Made by a program: the position numbers and the translations under genes
Shown: positions 17,483 to 27,545 of the stretch, piece by piece
Numbering within the stretch: the first letter of the stretch is position 1
Layout: every line of letters starts with the position of its first letter
Notes under the pieces: generated by a model
The model's input: the letters and a program-made list of their open reading frames with translations, nothing else
What the model was told of the DNA's origin: nothing
Databases searched by the model: none
Assembly: GCF_021190955.1 (NCBI RefSeq)
Contig: NZ_JAIOAO010000005.1
Coordinates: 489,609-553,608, forward strand
Length of the DNA stretch: 64,000 nt
Origin: Parachryseolinea silvisoli
Lineage (GTDB): Bacteria; Bacteroidota; Bacteroidia; Cytophagales; Cyclobacteriaceae
Direction of reading: 5' to 3'

Positions 17483-20400
17483 TTAGAAGGTAATGTTAAG
17501 GCCCAACGTAAACGACCGCGTGGGCGGCGAGCTGAGCGCTACCGTCAGCGCGCGGTCAGGAATATTGCCACCGTTTTGTACAAAGCCGGTTTTACCGGTG
17601 CCGGTTGCTTCTGGATCGACGCCACCCGCTTTCATGTACGGCGAGTACAGCACCACCGGGTTGATCACCGTGGTATAGATGCGAATGGAACGCGCCCGGA
17701 TTCGCTCGGCCACCGCCGTCGGAATTTTATACCCAAAGTTGATGCTCCTGATCCGCACAAACGACGCATCGTGGTAACCCAGGGTTGTCCAGGCTGACGT
17801 AGCTTGTGGCGGGGTAATCGTTGCGAGGGGTGCCGGGAAATCGTTCGTCGGATTTTCCGGTGTCCAATAGTCGACTTTCAGCTGATTGCGACGGCCGTCG
17901 TTGATTGTCAGGTAGCCTGCCAACGGCTGGTGTATAGCACTGACTAAGGTTCCGCCGTAGCGTGCATAGGTCACAAACGACAAGTCAAAACCTTTATAGG
18001 AAAAGCGGTTGGTAATACCTCCCTGCCATTTCGCCTGGCCACTGCCGATGATCGTACGGTCGTATTCGGGGTTGATCTTACCATCGGGTACGCCTTCGGG
18101 CCCGCTGATATCACGTATCTTGAGCTGACCGGGTACCTGTCCAAAGGCCTGGGCTTGTGCCTCTTCACCCAACTGCCAAATGCCGGTTTTATCAAAGTCA
18201 TAAATCGCGGTGAGTGGCTCGCCAATGTGCAACCCGTTCTCAATGTTGCGTACAAAACCGTCGTCGAGGAAAAGAAGCTTATTCCGGTTCCAGAAGATGT
18301 TGAAGTCGGTGCTCCACTGGAATCCGCCCGGCGATTCAATGTTAATGGATGAAATAGCGATCTCCACACCTCGGTTTTGCATTTTACCGATGTTGGTGGC
18401 ATAGTCGCTGTTCACACCCGACGTGGCGGGCAGCGTACGGTTATAAATAATGTTGTGCGTACGCGCGTTATACCAGTCGATCGAACCGGTGATGCGGTCT
18501 TCAAACAATCCGAAGTCGATGCCGATGTTGGTAGTCGCCGTAAACTCCCACACGAGCTTCTCGCTGGCGATGCGGCTTACATAATAGCCGTTCTGGAGTT
18601 TTGTACCAAAGTTATAAACGATCGGAACATTGTTCGTACCATTGCGCCAGGTATTACTCACGCCACCGATCAGGCTGTAGGGATCAACGGCCTGGTTGGA
18701 CGTATTCCCCCATCCTACCCGCAGCTTCAGGTTTGACACGGGCCGGACGTTTTGCATAAAGTCCTCCTTGATGATATTCCACCCACCCGACACTGCCGGG
18801 TAGCGATGCCATTTCTCTGAAAGACGGGAAGAACCGTCGATGCGTCCGGTCAGCGTCAACAGGTATTTGTCTTCGAAACTATAGTTGATACGCCCCATAT
18901 AGGACACAATGCCCCATTTTGCTTCTTTGCCATCCAGACGACGGTTGGCGGTTTCCACCGATGTGCCCAGATTGTAATATTCCACAAAGTCACTCGTGAT
19001 CGAATCCTTGCGCACAAAGGTGTTATGCTTTTGCGATTCCTGGACACTATACAGGCCCGTGAATTTAACGTGGTGCTTCTCCGCGAATGTCTTCTCATAC
19101 ATCAGAATGTTTTCCACGGTATAGCTCCATTCTTCCGTATTGTCTACACTGGCGTAGTTGCCGGCATTCGGTGTAAAGTACGTATCCATCCCGCGGAACT
19201 GGCTATTTTCCTCCTGCGAGTAATCCAGCCCGACATTTAAGCGATAGGTCAGGCCCGGTATAATTTCGGCCTCACCGTATAAACTGTTGAACGTGCGAAT
19301 ACGGCGAATGCGATCGACCCAGTCATGGTCGTTGCTTTTCAGGTAGAGCGGACTATACGTATTGGCCCGGTCGTCGTCGTTGCCGGCGGGAGCCTTGACA
19401 ATCGTACCATCGGCTTCATACGCCGGCATCAGGGGACTGAGCGATAAGATCGGGAACATGGGACTGATGTTCGAGCCATTGCGAATGCTATAGGAGTTCA
19501 TGGAATTGAAGCCGAACTTCACACGGTCGTTTAGCTGCAGGTCTTCTGTGAGCCGCAGGCTGAGGCGCGAAAAATCCTGCGCGGGCAATACACCTTTCTC
19601 TTTGAAGTATCCGCCCCCTACCGAATACGTGCTGCGGTCGCCACCGCCGGAAATCGATAGATTGTGATCTGTAATATAACCGTTCTCATACATCAGGTCC
19701 TGCCAGTCGGTAGACCGTCCCAATTGGATCGATTCAAGCTCCTCGGGCTTATAGCCGCCGAGGTATACGGACCGGTCACGCAGGTTTTCATACCCCTTGG
19801 CATCATATACCGGGTATTTCTTGGATACAGTACTAATACCGTAGTAGCTATTGAACGAAAGAATGTTTTCACCCTTCTTTCCCCGTTTCGTTGTTACCAG
19901 GATCACGCCGTTTGCACCGCGCGAGCCATAGATTGCCGTGGCCGATGCATCTTTTAATACCTCAATGGAAGCAATGTCGCTGGTATTAATATCATTGAGA
20001 CTTCCCTGGTACGGTATCCCATCGAGTACAATGAGTGGATCGTTGCTGCCCGATACGGAGCGTTCACCACGAATGCGGATTTGCGCGCTTGAGCCAGGTG
20101 TGCTTCCGATGCGCTGCACCTCCACGCCGGCAGCACGCCCCTGGAGGGCATTCTGTACGTTGGCCACCGGCACCTCGCGCAGCGACTCGGAGCTGACAGA
20201 CGCCAGCGAGCCGGTGATGTCACTCTTCTTTTGGGTACCATATCCCACCACCACTACTTCATCCAGCGACTGCACACTGGCAGCCAACGCCACGTCCACA
20301 CGCGTGCGGTCGTTGACGGCCACTTCCTGCGTGGCATAGCCGATAAAGCTGAATACCAGCACCGCATCGTTGCCGCTGACGTTCACCGAAAAATTACCAT

Positions 20401-20608
20401 CGGCATCGGTCGTTGTACCCAGCGACGTGTTCTTGACCACGACGTATACACCGGGCATGCCGGCACCGCTCTCATCCCGAACAGTACCCTGCACGGCTGT
20501 CTGCGCGTTCGCCACGGAAGCGAGCAACAAGAGGCCCCATAGGACAGCCCCCGGAAAGCCCCGCCCCATGCCTGAACCTGGGAAATTGGGTAGAAATAGA
20601 GTTCTCAT
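17483..20608 (-). CDS. SusC/RagA TonB-dependent outer-membrane transporter
   Basis: A 1041-residue outer-membrane transporter. After the signal region (ending VANAQ near residue 36) comes a carboxypeptidase-regulatory-like beta-sandwich (VQGTVRDESGAGMPGVYV), then the SusC signature SLDEVVVVGYGTQKKSDITG, a plug with ASATAIYGSRGANGVILVTT and a 22-strand-type barrel ending TLGLNITF. It imports oligosaccharides with TonB energy, partnered by the SusD downstream. The 204-bp region ahead of it, shared with the divergent GH67 gene, holds a putative LacI operator. No STN domain is present, consistent with control by LacI rather than an anti-sigma factor. Confidence 0.95.
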   Translation of the reverse strand: MRTLFLPNFPGSGMGRGFPGAVLWGLLLLASVANAQTAVQGTVRDESGAGMPGVYVVVKNTSLGTTTDADGNFSVNVSGNDAVLVFSFIGYATQEVAVNDRTRVDVALAASVQSLDEVVVVGYGTQKKSDITGSLASVSSESLREVPVANVQNALQGRAAGVEVQRIGSTPGSSAQIRIRGERSVSGSNDPLIVLDGIPYQGSLNDINTSDIASIEVLKDASATAIYGSRGANGVILVTTKRGKKGENILSFNSYYGISTVSKKYPVYDAKGYENLRDRSVYLGGYKPEELESIQLGRSTDWQDLMYENGYITDHNLSISGGGDRSTYSVGGGYFKEKGVLPAQDFSRLSLRLTEDLQLNDRVKFGFNSMNSYSIRNGSNISPMFPILSLSPLMPAYEADGTIVKAPAGNDDDRANTYSPLYLKSNDHDWVDRIRRIRTFNSLYGEAEIIPGLTYRLNVGLDYSQEENSQFRGMDTYFTPNAGNYASVDNTEEWSYTVENILMYEKTFAEKHHVKFTGLYSVQESQKHNTFVRKDSITSDFVEYYNLGTSVETANRRLDGKEAKWGIVSYMGRINYSFEDKYLLTLTGRIDGSSRLSEKWHRYPAVSGGWNIIKEDFMQNVRPVSNLKLRVGWGNTSNQAVDPYSLIGGVSNTWRNGTNNVPIVYNFGTKLQNGYYVSRIASEKLVWEFTATTNIGIDFGLFEDRITGSIDWYNARTHNIIYNRTLPATSGVNSDYATNIGKMQNRGVEIAISSINIESPGGFQWSTDFNIFWNRNKLLFLDDGFVRNIENGLHIGEPLTAIYDFDKTGIWQLGEEAQAQAFGQVPGQLKIRDISGPEGVPDGKINPEYDRTIIGSGQAKWQGGITNRFSYKGFDLSFVTYARYGGTLVSAIHQPLAGYLTINDGRRNQLKVDYWTPENPTNDFPAPLATITPPQATSAWTTLGYHDASFVRIRSINFGYKIPTAVAERIRARSIRIYTTVINPVVLYSPYMKAGGVDPEATGTGKTGFVQNGGNIPDRALTVALSSPPTRSFTLGLNITF

Positions 20609-20706
20609 AGGTTGTTTATTTAAGTGGATTAGTAATTGGTCTGGTCCTGGGATTTCCCGGGTGTCAGGAAATGCACGAATCGAAGATGAGTGTTTTTAGC
20701 AATTCT

Positions 20707-20720
20707 TGCAACCGATTGCA
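20707..20720. promoter_or_regulatory. Putative LacI-family operator between susC and GH67
   Basis: TGCAACCGATTGCA is a near-perfect palindrome with the central CG typical of LacI-family operators. It is about 100 bp from both divergent starts, and an identical 14-mer occurs at 24150-24163 upstream of the lacI-type gene. Confidence 0.75.
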
Positions 20721-20812
20721 TAAATTTATCTCAACAAATCACTATTTTAGGCCATTGGAAGGATATAAATCGATATAAATGAATGATACCGATGTATTGA
20801 AATGCCTTCAAA

Positions 20813-23041
20813 ATGGCCTTATTTCTATCTCTCATGAGCATAATTACCATCGACTTCGCAAACGACACCAGTATCCGACCTGCTACCCTTCTGACGACCG
20901 GCCGGGTTCTCGTGCTACTTCTCTATCTAATGGTTCCGTTCCGGTTGCAGGCGGATGATGGCTATGAACTTTGGTTGAAGTATACACGCATAGCCGATCC
21001 AACAGCAGCTGCGTCGTATCGCCGTCAACTCCAGGGCTGGCGGGTGGTATCGGAGGGCGCCACCGCCGAGGTTGCACGAACGGAGCTCCGACGTGCATTA
21101 CCCGGATTGTTTGGTAAGACTATACCGGAGGCGGCCAACGGCGTAAACCACCAGCTCGTCATTGGCACTTCGCAGTCGCCGTTGCTCGCGTCGCTGCAGC
21201 ATACGGTGGTCGGGCTGGCGCCGGATGGCTTTGTTATTACACACACGCGTATTCAAGGCAAGGAATCCATTGCAATTGTATCAGCCACGGAAACGGGTAT
21301 GCTCTATGGCGTCTTTCATTTCTTGCGCTTGTTGCAGACCGGGCAACCGTTAGCAGAAGTCAGCAGCGCACCGAAAACAAAAGTCCGTATCCTGAATCAT
21401 TGGGATAATCTCGACCGCACGGTAGAACGTGGGTATGCCGGCTTCTCCCTGTGGGATTGGCATAAGCTTCCCGGTTATATCGACCCACGCTATACGGACT
21501 ATGCGCGGGCGAATGCCTCCATCGGCATCAACGGCACGGTGCTGACCAACGTCAACGCCAATGCGTTGGTGCTTACACCGATGTACCTGGAAAAGGTCAA
21601 AGCCCTCGCCGACGTATTCCGGCCCTATGGTATTCGAGTATACCTCACGGCCCGGTTCAGCGCCCCCATGGAGCTTGGCAACTTACCGACGGCCGACCCC
21701 TTGAATAAAGCGGTACGGGCCTGGTGGCAGGACAAAATTCGCGAAATCTATACCTATATACCCGACTTTGGCGGCTTTACGGTGAAAGCCAACTCCGAAG
21801 GACAACCCGGCCCGCAGAATTACGGACGCACGCATGCCGATGGTGCCAACATGCTGGCCGAGGCATTACAACCGTACCACGGCATCGTGATGTGGCGTGC
21901 CTTTGTGTACGACCACCAGGTACCCGAAGATCGTACGCGCCAGGCCTATAATGAGTTCAAGCCCCTGGACGGCAAGTTTCTGCCGAATGTGATGGTGCAG
22001 GTAAAGAACGGGCCGCTTGACTTCCAACCACGGGAGCCGTTCCACCCACTCTTCGGTGCGATGCCCGCCACGGCCCTCCTACCCGAATTTCAGCTCACAC
22101 AGGAATACCTGGGTTTCGCGACCCATCTCTTTTACCAGGCGCCGCTGTTTAAAGAATGCCTGGACGCTGACACCTATGCCCGCGGCAAAGGCAGCCCGGT
22201 ATCGCGCGTTATAGACGGTACGTTGGATCAGCATACGCTCACGGGCATGGCCGGTGTGGCCAATATCGGCAATGATCGAAATTGGTGCGGCCACCCCCTT
22301 GCCCAGGCCAACTGGTACGCATTCGGCCGTCTGGCGTGGGACCATCAACTTTCGCCGTCGGCCGTTGCCGACGAGTGGATCCGCATGACGTTGCACCAGG
22401 ATGCCGTCGTCGTACAAACCATCCGCGCCATGCTGCTGGCCACCCGTGAGACGACAGTACGCTATATGACGCCGCTGGGGCTACACCACATCATGGGCTG
22501 GAACCATCACTACGGGCCTGCACCATGGATCAAAGACAAAGAACGCGCAGACTGGACGTCGGTTTATTACCATCGTGCCGACGCGCAGGGCATCGGCTTC
22601 GACCGATCCTCGCGCGGCAGCAATGCCCTGGGCCAATACCACCCACCGGTACAGGCGCTGTACAACGATCTGCAGCAGTGTCCGGAGTCGTACTTGCTGT
22701 GGTTCCACCATGTGCCCTGGAGCCATACCATGCGCTCGGGCCGTACGTTGTGGGACGAGCTTTGCTATACGTACCAGCAGGGGGTCGATTCGGTGGCCTG
22801 GATGCAAACGAGGTGGAAGACGCTGCACGGAAAAGTGGATGATGCTCTTCACACCCAGGTGACAGCGTTGCTCGCCGTTCAACACCAGGAAGCAACCTGG
22901 TGGCGAGACGCGTGTCTGCTTTATTTTCAACAGTTTTCAAAGCAGCCCTTGCCGACGGGAATTCCTAAGCCGGCAAGGACGCTGGAAGATTATCAACGCC
23001 TCGAGTTTCCGTATGCACCTGGCATTCGCCCGAAATGGTAA
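20813..23041 (+). CDS. aguA: GH67 alpha-glucuronidase
   Basis: A 742-residue GH67 enzyme. After a hydrophobic N-terminal signal (about residues 26-47, ending LQADDG) the family's helical/beta N-domain leads into a TIM barrel with LNHWDNLDRTVERGYAG, GFTVKANSEGQPGPQNYGRT, GPLDFQPREPFHPLFG and LPEFQLTQEY, the conserved blocks carrying the acidic catalytic residues of alpha-glucuronidases. It removes (4-O-methyl)glucuronic acid from the ends of xylo-oligosaccharides, normally in the periplasm. The start is uncertain: ATG 20813 and ATG 20834 both precede the signal segment. It is divergent from susC, with a LacI operator between, and converges on GH43 with a 3-bp gap. Confidence 0.93.
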   Translation: MALFLSLMSIITIDFANDTSIRPATLLTTGRVLVLLLYLMVPFRLQADDGYELWLKYTRIADPTAAASYRRQLQGWRVVSEGATAEVARTELRRALPGLFGKTIPEAANGVNHQLVIGTSQSPLLASLQHTVVGLAPDGFVITHTRIQGKESIAIVSATETGMLYGVFHFLRLLQTGQPLAEVSSAPKTKVRILNHWDNLDRTVERGYAGFSLWDWHKLPGYIDPRYTDYARANASIGINGTVLTNVNANALVLTPMYLEKVKALADVFRPYGIRVYLTARFSAPMELGNLPTADPLNKAVRAWWQDKIREIYTYIPDFGGFTVKANSEGQPGPQNYGRTHADGANMLAEALQPYHGIVMWRAFVYDHQVPEDRTRQAYNEFKPLDGKFLPNVMVQVKNGPLDFQPREPFHPLFGAMPATALLPEFQLTQEYLGFATHLFYQAPLFKECLDADTYARGKGSPVSRVIDGTLDQHTLTGMAGVANIGNDRNWCGHPLAQANWYAFGRLAWDHQLSPSAVADEWIRMTLHQDAVVVQTIRAMLLATRETTVRYMTPLGLHHIMGWNHHYGPAPWIKDKERADWTSVYYHRADAQGIGFDRSSRGSNALGQYHPPVQALYNDLQQCPESYLLWFHHVPWSHTMRSGRTLWDELCYTYQQGVDSVAWMQTRWKTLHGKVDDALHTQVTALLAVQHQEATWWRDACLLYFQQFSKQPLPTGIPKPARTLEDYQRLEFPYAPGIRPKW

Positions 23042-23044
23042 CGC

Positions 23045-24088
23045 TCAGTCGAGATACGGCGAAATGGTTTGAATGGTGCCATCGGCATTGTACTTCAGCT
23101 CGGTCATCTTGATGTTCCGCAAGTGTGTTTTACCGCCCGACAAGGTGCTGTCGTGATAGAACAAATACCACTTGCCTTTGAATGTGATAATGGAGTGATG
23201 ATTCGTCCAACCCAGTACGGGCTTTAAAATCACGCCGCGGTATACAAAAGGGCCATACGGATTGTCGCCGGTGGCGTAACAGATCAGGTGCGTGTCGCCG
23301 GTAGAATACGACAAGTAGTACTTACCTTTGTATTTGTGCATCCAGGCGGCTTCAAAGAAGCGGCGGTTGTTATCGCCGTTCAACAGTTCTTTCCCGGCGG
23401 TATCAACGATCTTCAGGTTGCGTACGGGTTCAGCGAACGCCGTCATGGTATTTGTAAGTTTTGCCATGCGGGGGCCGAGGGCGGGCTCCTGATCTTGCGG
23501 CAGCACGCCGGCGCTGTCATATTGCCCGGTGCGCCACCGTTGTAACTGTCCACCCCAGATGCCGCCAAAGTACATATAAGACGTACCATCGTCATCTGTA
23601 AAAACACAAGGATCAATGCTATAGCTGCCTTTTATAGGTTCGGGCAACGCCTGAAAGGGCCCCGCCGGTGACTTGCTCGTCGCGACACCGATGCGAAAAA
23701 CACCTTGTTTGTCTTTGGCCGGAAAGTATAAATAGTATGTACCGTTGCGGACAGCGGCGTCGGGTGCCCACAGCTGCTTTCCAGCCCAGGGCACTTGTTT
23801 GATATCGAGCGCAACACCATGATCCTGGATCTTTTTGCCGGGCGCTTCCAGCGAATACACATGATAGTCGCGCATGTCGAAGTGGTCGCCGTTGTCGTTT
23901 TCCGGCACGCCGGCGTCGATGTCGTGCGAAGGATAAATGTAGATCTTACCATCGAACACATGCGCCGAGGGGTCGGCTGAGTAAAGATCCGTGACCAGCG
24001 GCGGTGAAAGTGGTTTTGTGGGAGCTTGCGCGAACAACGTCGCGCCGGAAAACATGCAAACACAATAAAGAATCAATCGTCTTTTCAT
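23045..24088 (-). CDS. GH43 glycosidase (xylosidase/arabinofuranosidase type)
   Basis: A 347-residue five-bladed propeller enzyme with signal peptide MKRRLILYCVCMFSGATLFA. The three GH43 acidic residues are recognisable: an early Asp in YSADPSAHVFDG, the Asp of SYSIDPCVFTDDDG, and the Glu of RRFFEAAWMHKYKGKYYLSY. It probably releases xylose or arabinose from xylan or arabinoxylan fragments in the periplasm, complementing the neighbouring GH67. It is divergent from the LacI regulator, with a putative operator 62 bp upstream of the GH43 start. Subfamily and sugar cannot be fixed by eye. Confidence 0.9.
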   Translation of the reverse strand: MKRRLILYCVCMFSGATLFAQAPTKPLSPPLVTDLYSADPSAHVFDGKIYIYPSHDIDAGVPENDNGDHFDMRDYHVYSLEAPGKKIQDHGVALDIKQVPWAGKQLWAPDAAVRNGTYYLYFPAKDKQGVFRIGVATSKSPAGPFQALPEPIKGSYSIDPCVFTDDDGTSYMYFGGIWGGQLQRWRTGQYDSAGVLPQDQEPALGPRMAKLTNTMTAFAEPVRNLKIVDTAGKELLNGDNNRRFFEAAWMHKYKGKYYLSYSTGDTHLICYATGDNPYGPFVYRGVILKPVLGWTNHHSIITFKGKWYLFYHDSTLSGGKTHLRNIKMTELKYNADGTIQTISPYLD

Positions 24089-24149
24089 AGTTCATCGGTC
24101 GGCCTGAAAGCCTGGGGTTTGGTTGATTGTCTCTAAAACTAGTAATTTT

Positions 24150-24163
24150 TGCAACCGATTGCA
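24150..24163. promoter_or_regulatory. Putative LacI-family operator between GH43 and lacI-type gene
   Basis: TGCAACCGATTGCA, identical to the site at 20707-20720. Its position between the GH43 and regulator starts (62 and 72 bp away) implies control of GH43 and autoregulation of the regulator. Confidence 0.75.
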
Positions 24164-24234
24164 ATATCATAACACAGAGAGATGGAATTTTAGTTATTTT
24201 TGAGCATCAGATCGCGTGTAAGCGATTGTAAAAT

Positions 24235-25257
24235 ATGGACGGAAAGAAGGAAGTCACGATCTACGATATTGCAGAAAAACTTGATCTGTCGCCTGCTACC
24301 GTTAGCCGCGGACTGAAGGATCACCCTGCCATAAGGAAGGAAACACGCAAGCGCATCAAGGATACGGCGCAATTGATGGGGTATCAAAACAATCTGTTTG
24401 CCAGCAACCTCCGCTCAAAAAAGACCAATACCATCGGCATCATCATCCCCCGCATCAACAGCTACTTTATGTCGACGGTGATCTCGGGCATCGAGCACGT
24501 GGTCAATGCCCAGGGCTATAGTCTGATCATTAGCCAATCGCAGGAGACCTTTGAAAAAGAGATCAAAAATGTCACGACGATGTACAACAGCCGCGTGGAT
24601 GGTTTGCTGGTGTCGCTTAGTTATACCACCGAAAACATCCAGCACTTTGAAGCCTTGCTGCGCAAGAAGATACCGGTAATCTTTTTTGACCGCGTCTTTG
24701 ATGATCCCACGTGCACGAATGTCGTCATCGACAACACAAAGGCAGGGTACGACGCCACGCTGCACTTGCTGGAGCAAGGGCGCCGGCGCATTGTACACCT
24801 GTGCGGCCACCTGAACCGCAATACCTACGCGGACCGGCTGAAGGGTTACCGCATGGCATTACAAGAGAAGGGCATTGCGTATGACGAAACACTTGTCATC
24901 GTTAACCCGCTGAACGAACAAGGCGGCATCGAGGCCGCGCAGCGGATCTTACAACTTGATCCACATCCCGACGGTATATTCGCAGCCAACGATTCCTCGG
25001 CGGTAGCCTGTATGCAGGAGCTTAAAGCCGCCGGTATCCGTATTCCGGAAGACATCGCTGTAGTAGGCTTTAACAACGACCCCATCGCCCGCGTGATCGA
25101 GCCTAATCTGACCACTATACATTATCCCGGGTATGAGATGGGGCAGATCGCCGCGACAACCCTGATCAACACGATTCATAACAGCCGCACCTCTCCGATC
25201 AATACGCTGGTGTTAAAACACGAGTTGTTAGTGCGCGAGTCGTCACGCATAAAGTGA
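24235..25257 (+). CDS. LacI-family transcriptional regulator
   Basis: A 340-residue LacI/GalR-type repressor. The N-terminal HTH reads VTIYDIAEKLDLSPATVSRG, followed by the hinge helix region and a periplasmic-binding-protein-like sugar sensor domain (GIIIPRINSYFMSTVISGIE, IFAANDSSAVACMQELKAAG, AVVGFNNDPIARVIEP). It should bind an intracellular sugar or sugar phosphate from xylan or glucuronate catabolism and control the divergent GH43 gene, itself, and the susC/GH67 pair through the shared palindrome. Length is normal for the family. Confidence 0.94.
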   Translation: MDGKKEVTIYDIAEKLDLSPATVSRGLKDHPAIRKETRKRIKDTAQLMGYQNNLFASNLRSKKTNTIGIIIPRINSYFMSTVISGIEHVVNAQGYSLIISQSQETFEKEIKNVTTMYNSRVDGLLVSLSYTTENIQHFEALLRKKIPVIFFDRVFDDPTCTNVVIDNTKAGYDATLHLLEQGRRRIVHLCGHLNRNTYADRLKGYRMALQEKGIAYDETLVIVNPLNEQGGIEAAQRILQLDPHPDGIFAANDSSAVACMQELKAAGIRIPEDIAVVGFNNDPIARVIEPNLTTIHYPGYEMGQIAATTLINTIHNSRTSPINTLVLKHELLVRESSRIK

Positions 25258-25361
25258 TCCACCTTTTTACCGGCAGACCAGCCTATCGGACGGGCGGTAG
25301 ACTTTTCTGTGTACATTCTCAAAAAAAACCTTTAATTAGGTTTTCTTAACCCCATCGTCCT

Positions 25362-27011
25362 ATGCCTAAAAGTACCGTTTGGTCTTTGTCATTATTCATT
25401 TTAGCCATCGTTTCGTGCACGCCGAAACAATCCGATCCACAAGACGGCCTCGCCAGCTTTACCGAGGCAGGTTACGCCCGGCACGTAAAGACCCTCGCCG
25501 CTGACGATTTCCAGGGCCGCAGGCCTTTTACCGCAGGCGAGAAAAAAACACTGGCATACCTGGTGAACGAGTTTAAACACCTGGGACTGGAAGCCGGTAA
25601 TGACACCAGCTTCCTGCAGGAAGTGCCCATGGTTGAAATTACCACCACCGCCGACTCGGTCATGAATCTCACCGGGCCAACCGGTAAAACAACACTATCA
25701 GGATTTAAGGACTATGTACTCTGGACACAGCGCACAGACTCGATTATCTCCTGGCGCGACGCCGGGCTGGTATTTGCCGGCTTTGGCGTAGTCGCCCCGG
25801 AGTATAACTGGAACGACTATCAAGGCCTGGATGTGAAAGGCAAGATCGTTGTTGTATTGGTAAACGACCCGGGCTTCGGCGGCAACGACACGACATTCTT
25901 CAAGGGCAATACCATGACGTATTACGGACGTTGGACCTATAAATACGAAGAGGCAGCACGTCAGGGCGCCCGCGGCTGTCTGATCATACACAACACCGTG
26001 CCCGCAGCCTATCCGTTCGGCGTGGTCCAGAACAACTGGAACTCCCCGCATCTTTATCTTGACCAACGGGGACACGAGTCCTATGTCTGCGAAGGTGTAG
26101 GTTGGGTCTCCTTCCCGGCGGCAGAAAAACTATTTCAGCTGGCCGGTCTTAATCTCAACGAGCTGCAGACACGGGCGCGCAAGCCCGGCTTTACGGCCGT
26201 GGATATGAACGTAAAAGCGTCCACAACCTTGCGCGTCAAGACACGTTTTGATAAATCCTACAATGTCATTGCCAAACTAACAGGGAGTGAAAAGCCAAAC
26301 GAGTATGTTCTGTATAACGCGCACTGGGACCACTTAGGCATCGGCAAACCCAATGCTGCCGGCGACAGCATCTACAACGGTGCACACGACAATGCCAGCG
26401 GCACGGCCGCCCTACTGGAAATTGCAAAGGCCTTTAAAGGCTTGCGTGAAAGACCTCGCCGCACGGTAGTATTCCTGGCGGTTACAGCCGAAGAGCAAGG
26501 CCTGTGGGGATCGGCCTACTACGCTGCGCACCCGGTATACCCTGCCACGAATACCGTTGCCAATATCAACATGGACGGTATCAACCCCTACGGTAAAATG
26601 AAGGACGTTGTCGTCATCGGCAAAGGCCAATCCGAACTGGAAGATTACCTCGCGGCGGAGGCCTCCAAACAAGGTCGTTATGTTGTGCCGGACAGCGAGC
26701 CGGAAAAAGGTTATTACTTCCGTTCCGACCATTTCAACTTCGCGAAGATCGGCATCCCGGCGCTTTATATCGGCACCGGCAACGACCATGCTGAAAAAGG
26801 TAAGGAATATGGTGCCCAGTTAAAAAGCGAGTATACCAAACTATACTACCATCAACCTACAGACGAGTACGACAGCACTCGCCTGAACGCTGTCGGCGCC
26901 CTCGATGACATCAAACTTTTATTCCAGGTTGGCAAACGTTTAGCGGCAGAAGATGCCTGGCCGGCATGGAAAGAAGGTTCGGAGTTTAAGGCCATGCGTA
27001 ATAAACACTGA
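25362..27011 (+). CDS. M28-family zinc aminopeptidase lipoprotein with PA domain
   Basis: A 549-residue protein with a lipoprotein signal (lipobox IVSC, Cys near residue 19). An inserted protease-associated domain (about 125-260) is followed by the M28 catalytic region with zinc and catalytic motifs AHWDHLG, AHDNASGTAALLE and AVTAEEQGLWGS, then SDHFNFAKIGIPALYIGTG. It would release N-terminal amino acids from peptides at the envelope. It has no obvious link with the neighbouring LacI locus, and a very stable hairpin follows its stop codon. Confidence 0.92.
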   Translation: MPKSTVWSLSLFILAIVSCTPKQSDPQDGLASFTEAGYARHVKTLAADDFQGRRPFTAGEKKTLAYLVNEFKHLGLEAGNDTSFLQEVPMVEITTTADSVMNLTGPTGKTTLSGFKDYVLWTQRTDSIISWRDAGLVFAGFGVVAPEYNWNDYQGLDVKGKIVVVLVNDPGFGGNDTTFFKGNTMTYYGRWTYKYEEAARQGARGCLIIHNTVPAAYPFGVVQNNWNSPHLYLDQRGHESYVCEGVGWVSFPAAEKLFQLAGLNLNELQTRARKPGFTAVDMNVKASTTLRVKTRFDKSYNVIAKLTGSEKPNEYVLYNAHWDHLGIGKPNAAGDSIYNGAHDNASGTAALLEIAKAFKGLRERPRRTVVFLAVTAEEQGLWGSAYYAAHPVYPATNTVANINMDGINPYGKMKDVVVIGKGQSELEDYLAAEASKQGRYVVPDSEPEKGYYFRSDHFNFAKIGIPALYIGTGNDHAEKGKEYGAQLKSEYTKLYYHQPTDEYDSTRLNAVGALDDIKLLFQVGKRLAAEDAWPAWKEGSEFKAMRNKH

Positions 27012-27018
27012 CAGCATC

Positions 27019-27047
27019 CATTGTCCAGCCCTCCGGGCTGGACAATG
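27019..27047 (+). terminator. Very stable hairpin after the M28 gene
   Basis: CATTGTCCAGCCC (27019-27031) and GGGCTGGACAATG (27035-27047) form a perfect 13-bp stem with a 3-nt loop, 7 bp after the stop codon. No T-run follows, so it may be a transcript-stabilising 3' hairpin rather than a true intrinsic terminator. Confidence 0.6.
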
Positions 27048-27092
27048 CGCGTCACCGAATCATTTCAGGTTTAAAAATTCTTAAAAAGTGCC

Positions 27093-27255
27093 GCATGGTG
27101 CCCGTCAGCGCCATGCTCACCACACCCTGGGTCTTGACCTTATCCAGGGATGTTCTACCCTCTATAGTAGTAGAACATCCGTGGTTCATGTGTGGAACAT
27201 CTATGGAAGAACCCCGTGTCAGACTCGAAGGAAGGTCGTCTTTGAAGACCTTTTT
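27093..27255 (+). other. Intergenic hairpin series, possible structured RNA
   Basis: Within a 557-bp gene-free region (27012-27568) several inverted repeats follow one another: GCATGG/CCATGC (27093-27116), CCCTGG/CCAGGG (27125-27149), a perfect 11-bp stem GGATGTTCTAC/GTAGAACATCC (27148-27180) and AAGGTC/GACCTT followed by TTTTT (27232-27255). Short ORFs here have no recognisable protein features. Whether this is a structured RNA, a regulatory leader or decayed sequence cannot be decided by eye. Confidence 0.35.
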
Positions 27256-27494
27256 AAAGCCACAGTTTCGATCCTCCACGACAATCCTTTCCATACCGTC
27301 GTCGCCATAAAGTAACGAAAATCATTTCTTTTCATCCTGTCACATCTGATACAACCGGTGGTTAACATGTGATCGGAAGATGATACCAACGCAATCGGGA
27401 CACACCGACACTTCTGTTCGGGGATTTTTCCGGTGCTTTGCCACGCTGCTTGGCATTCCTGCTGAAAAGAAATATATTCATATATCTATTGCAG

Positions 27495-27545
27495 AAGCCC
27501 ACCCACAGCTATCCCTATTGGCTGTGGTGGGCTTTTTGTTTTTTG
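27495..27545 (+). terminator. Intrinsic terminator just upstream of the STN lipoprotein gene
   Basis: AAGCCCACCCACAGC (27495-27509) pairs with GCTGTGGTGGGCTT (27521-27534) with one bulge, 11-nt loop, followed by TTTTTGTTTTTT. It ends about 24 bp before the ATG at 27569, so it either ends a transcript from the preceding gene-free region or acts as an attenuator in the leader of the next gene. Confidence 0.75.
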
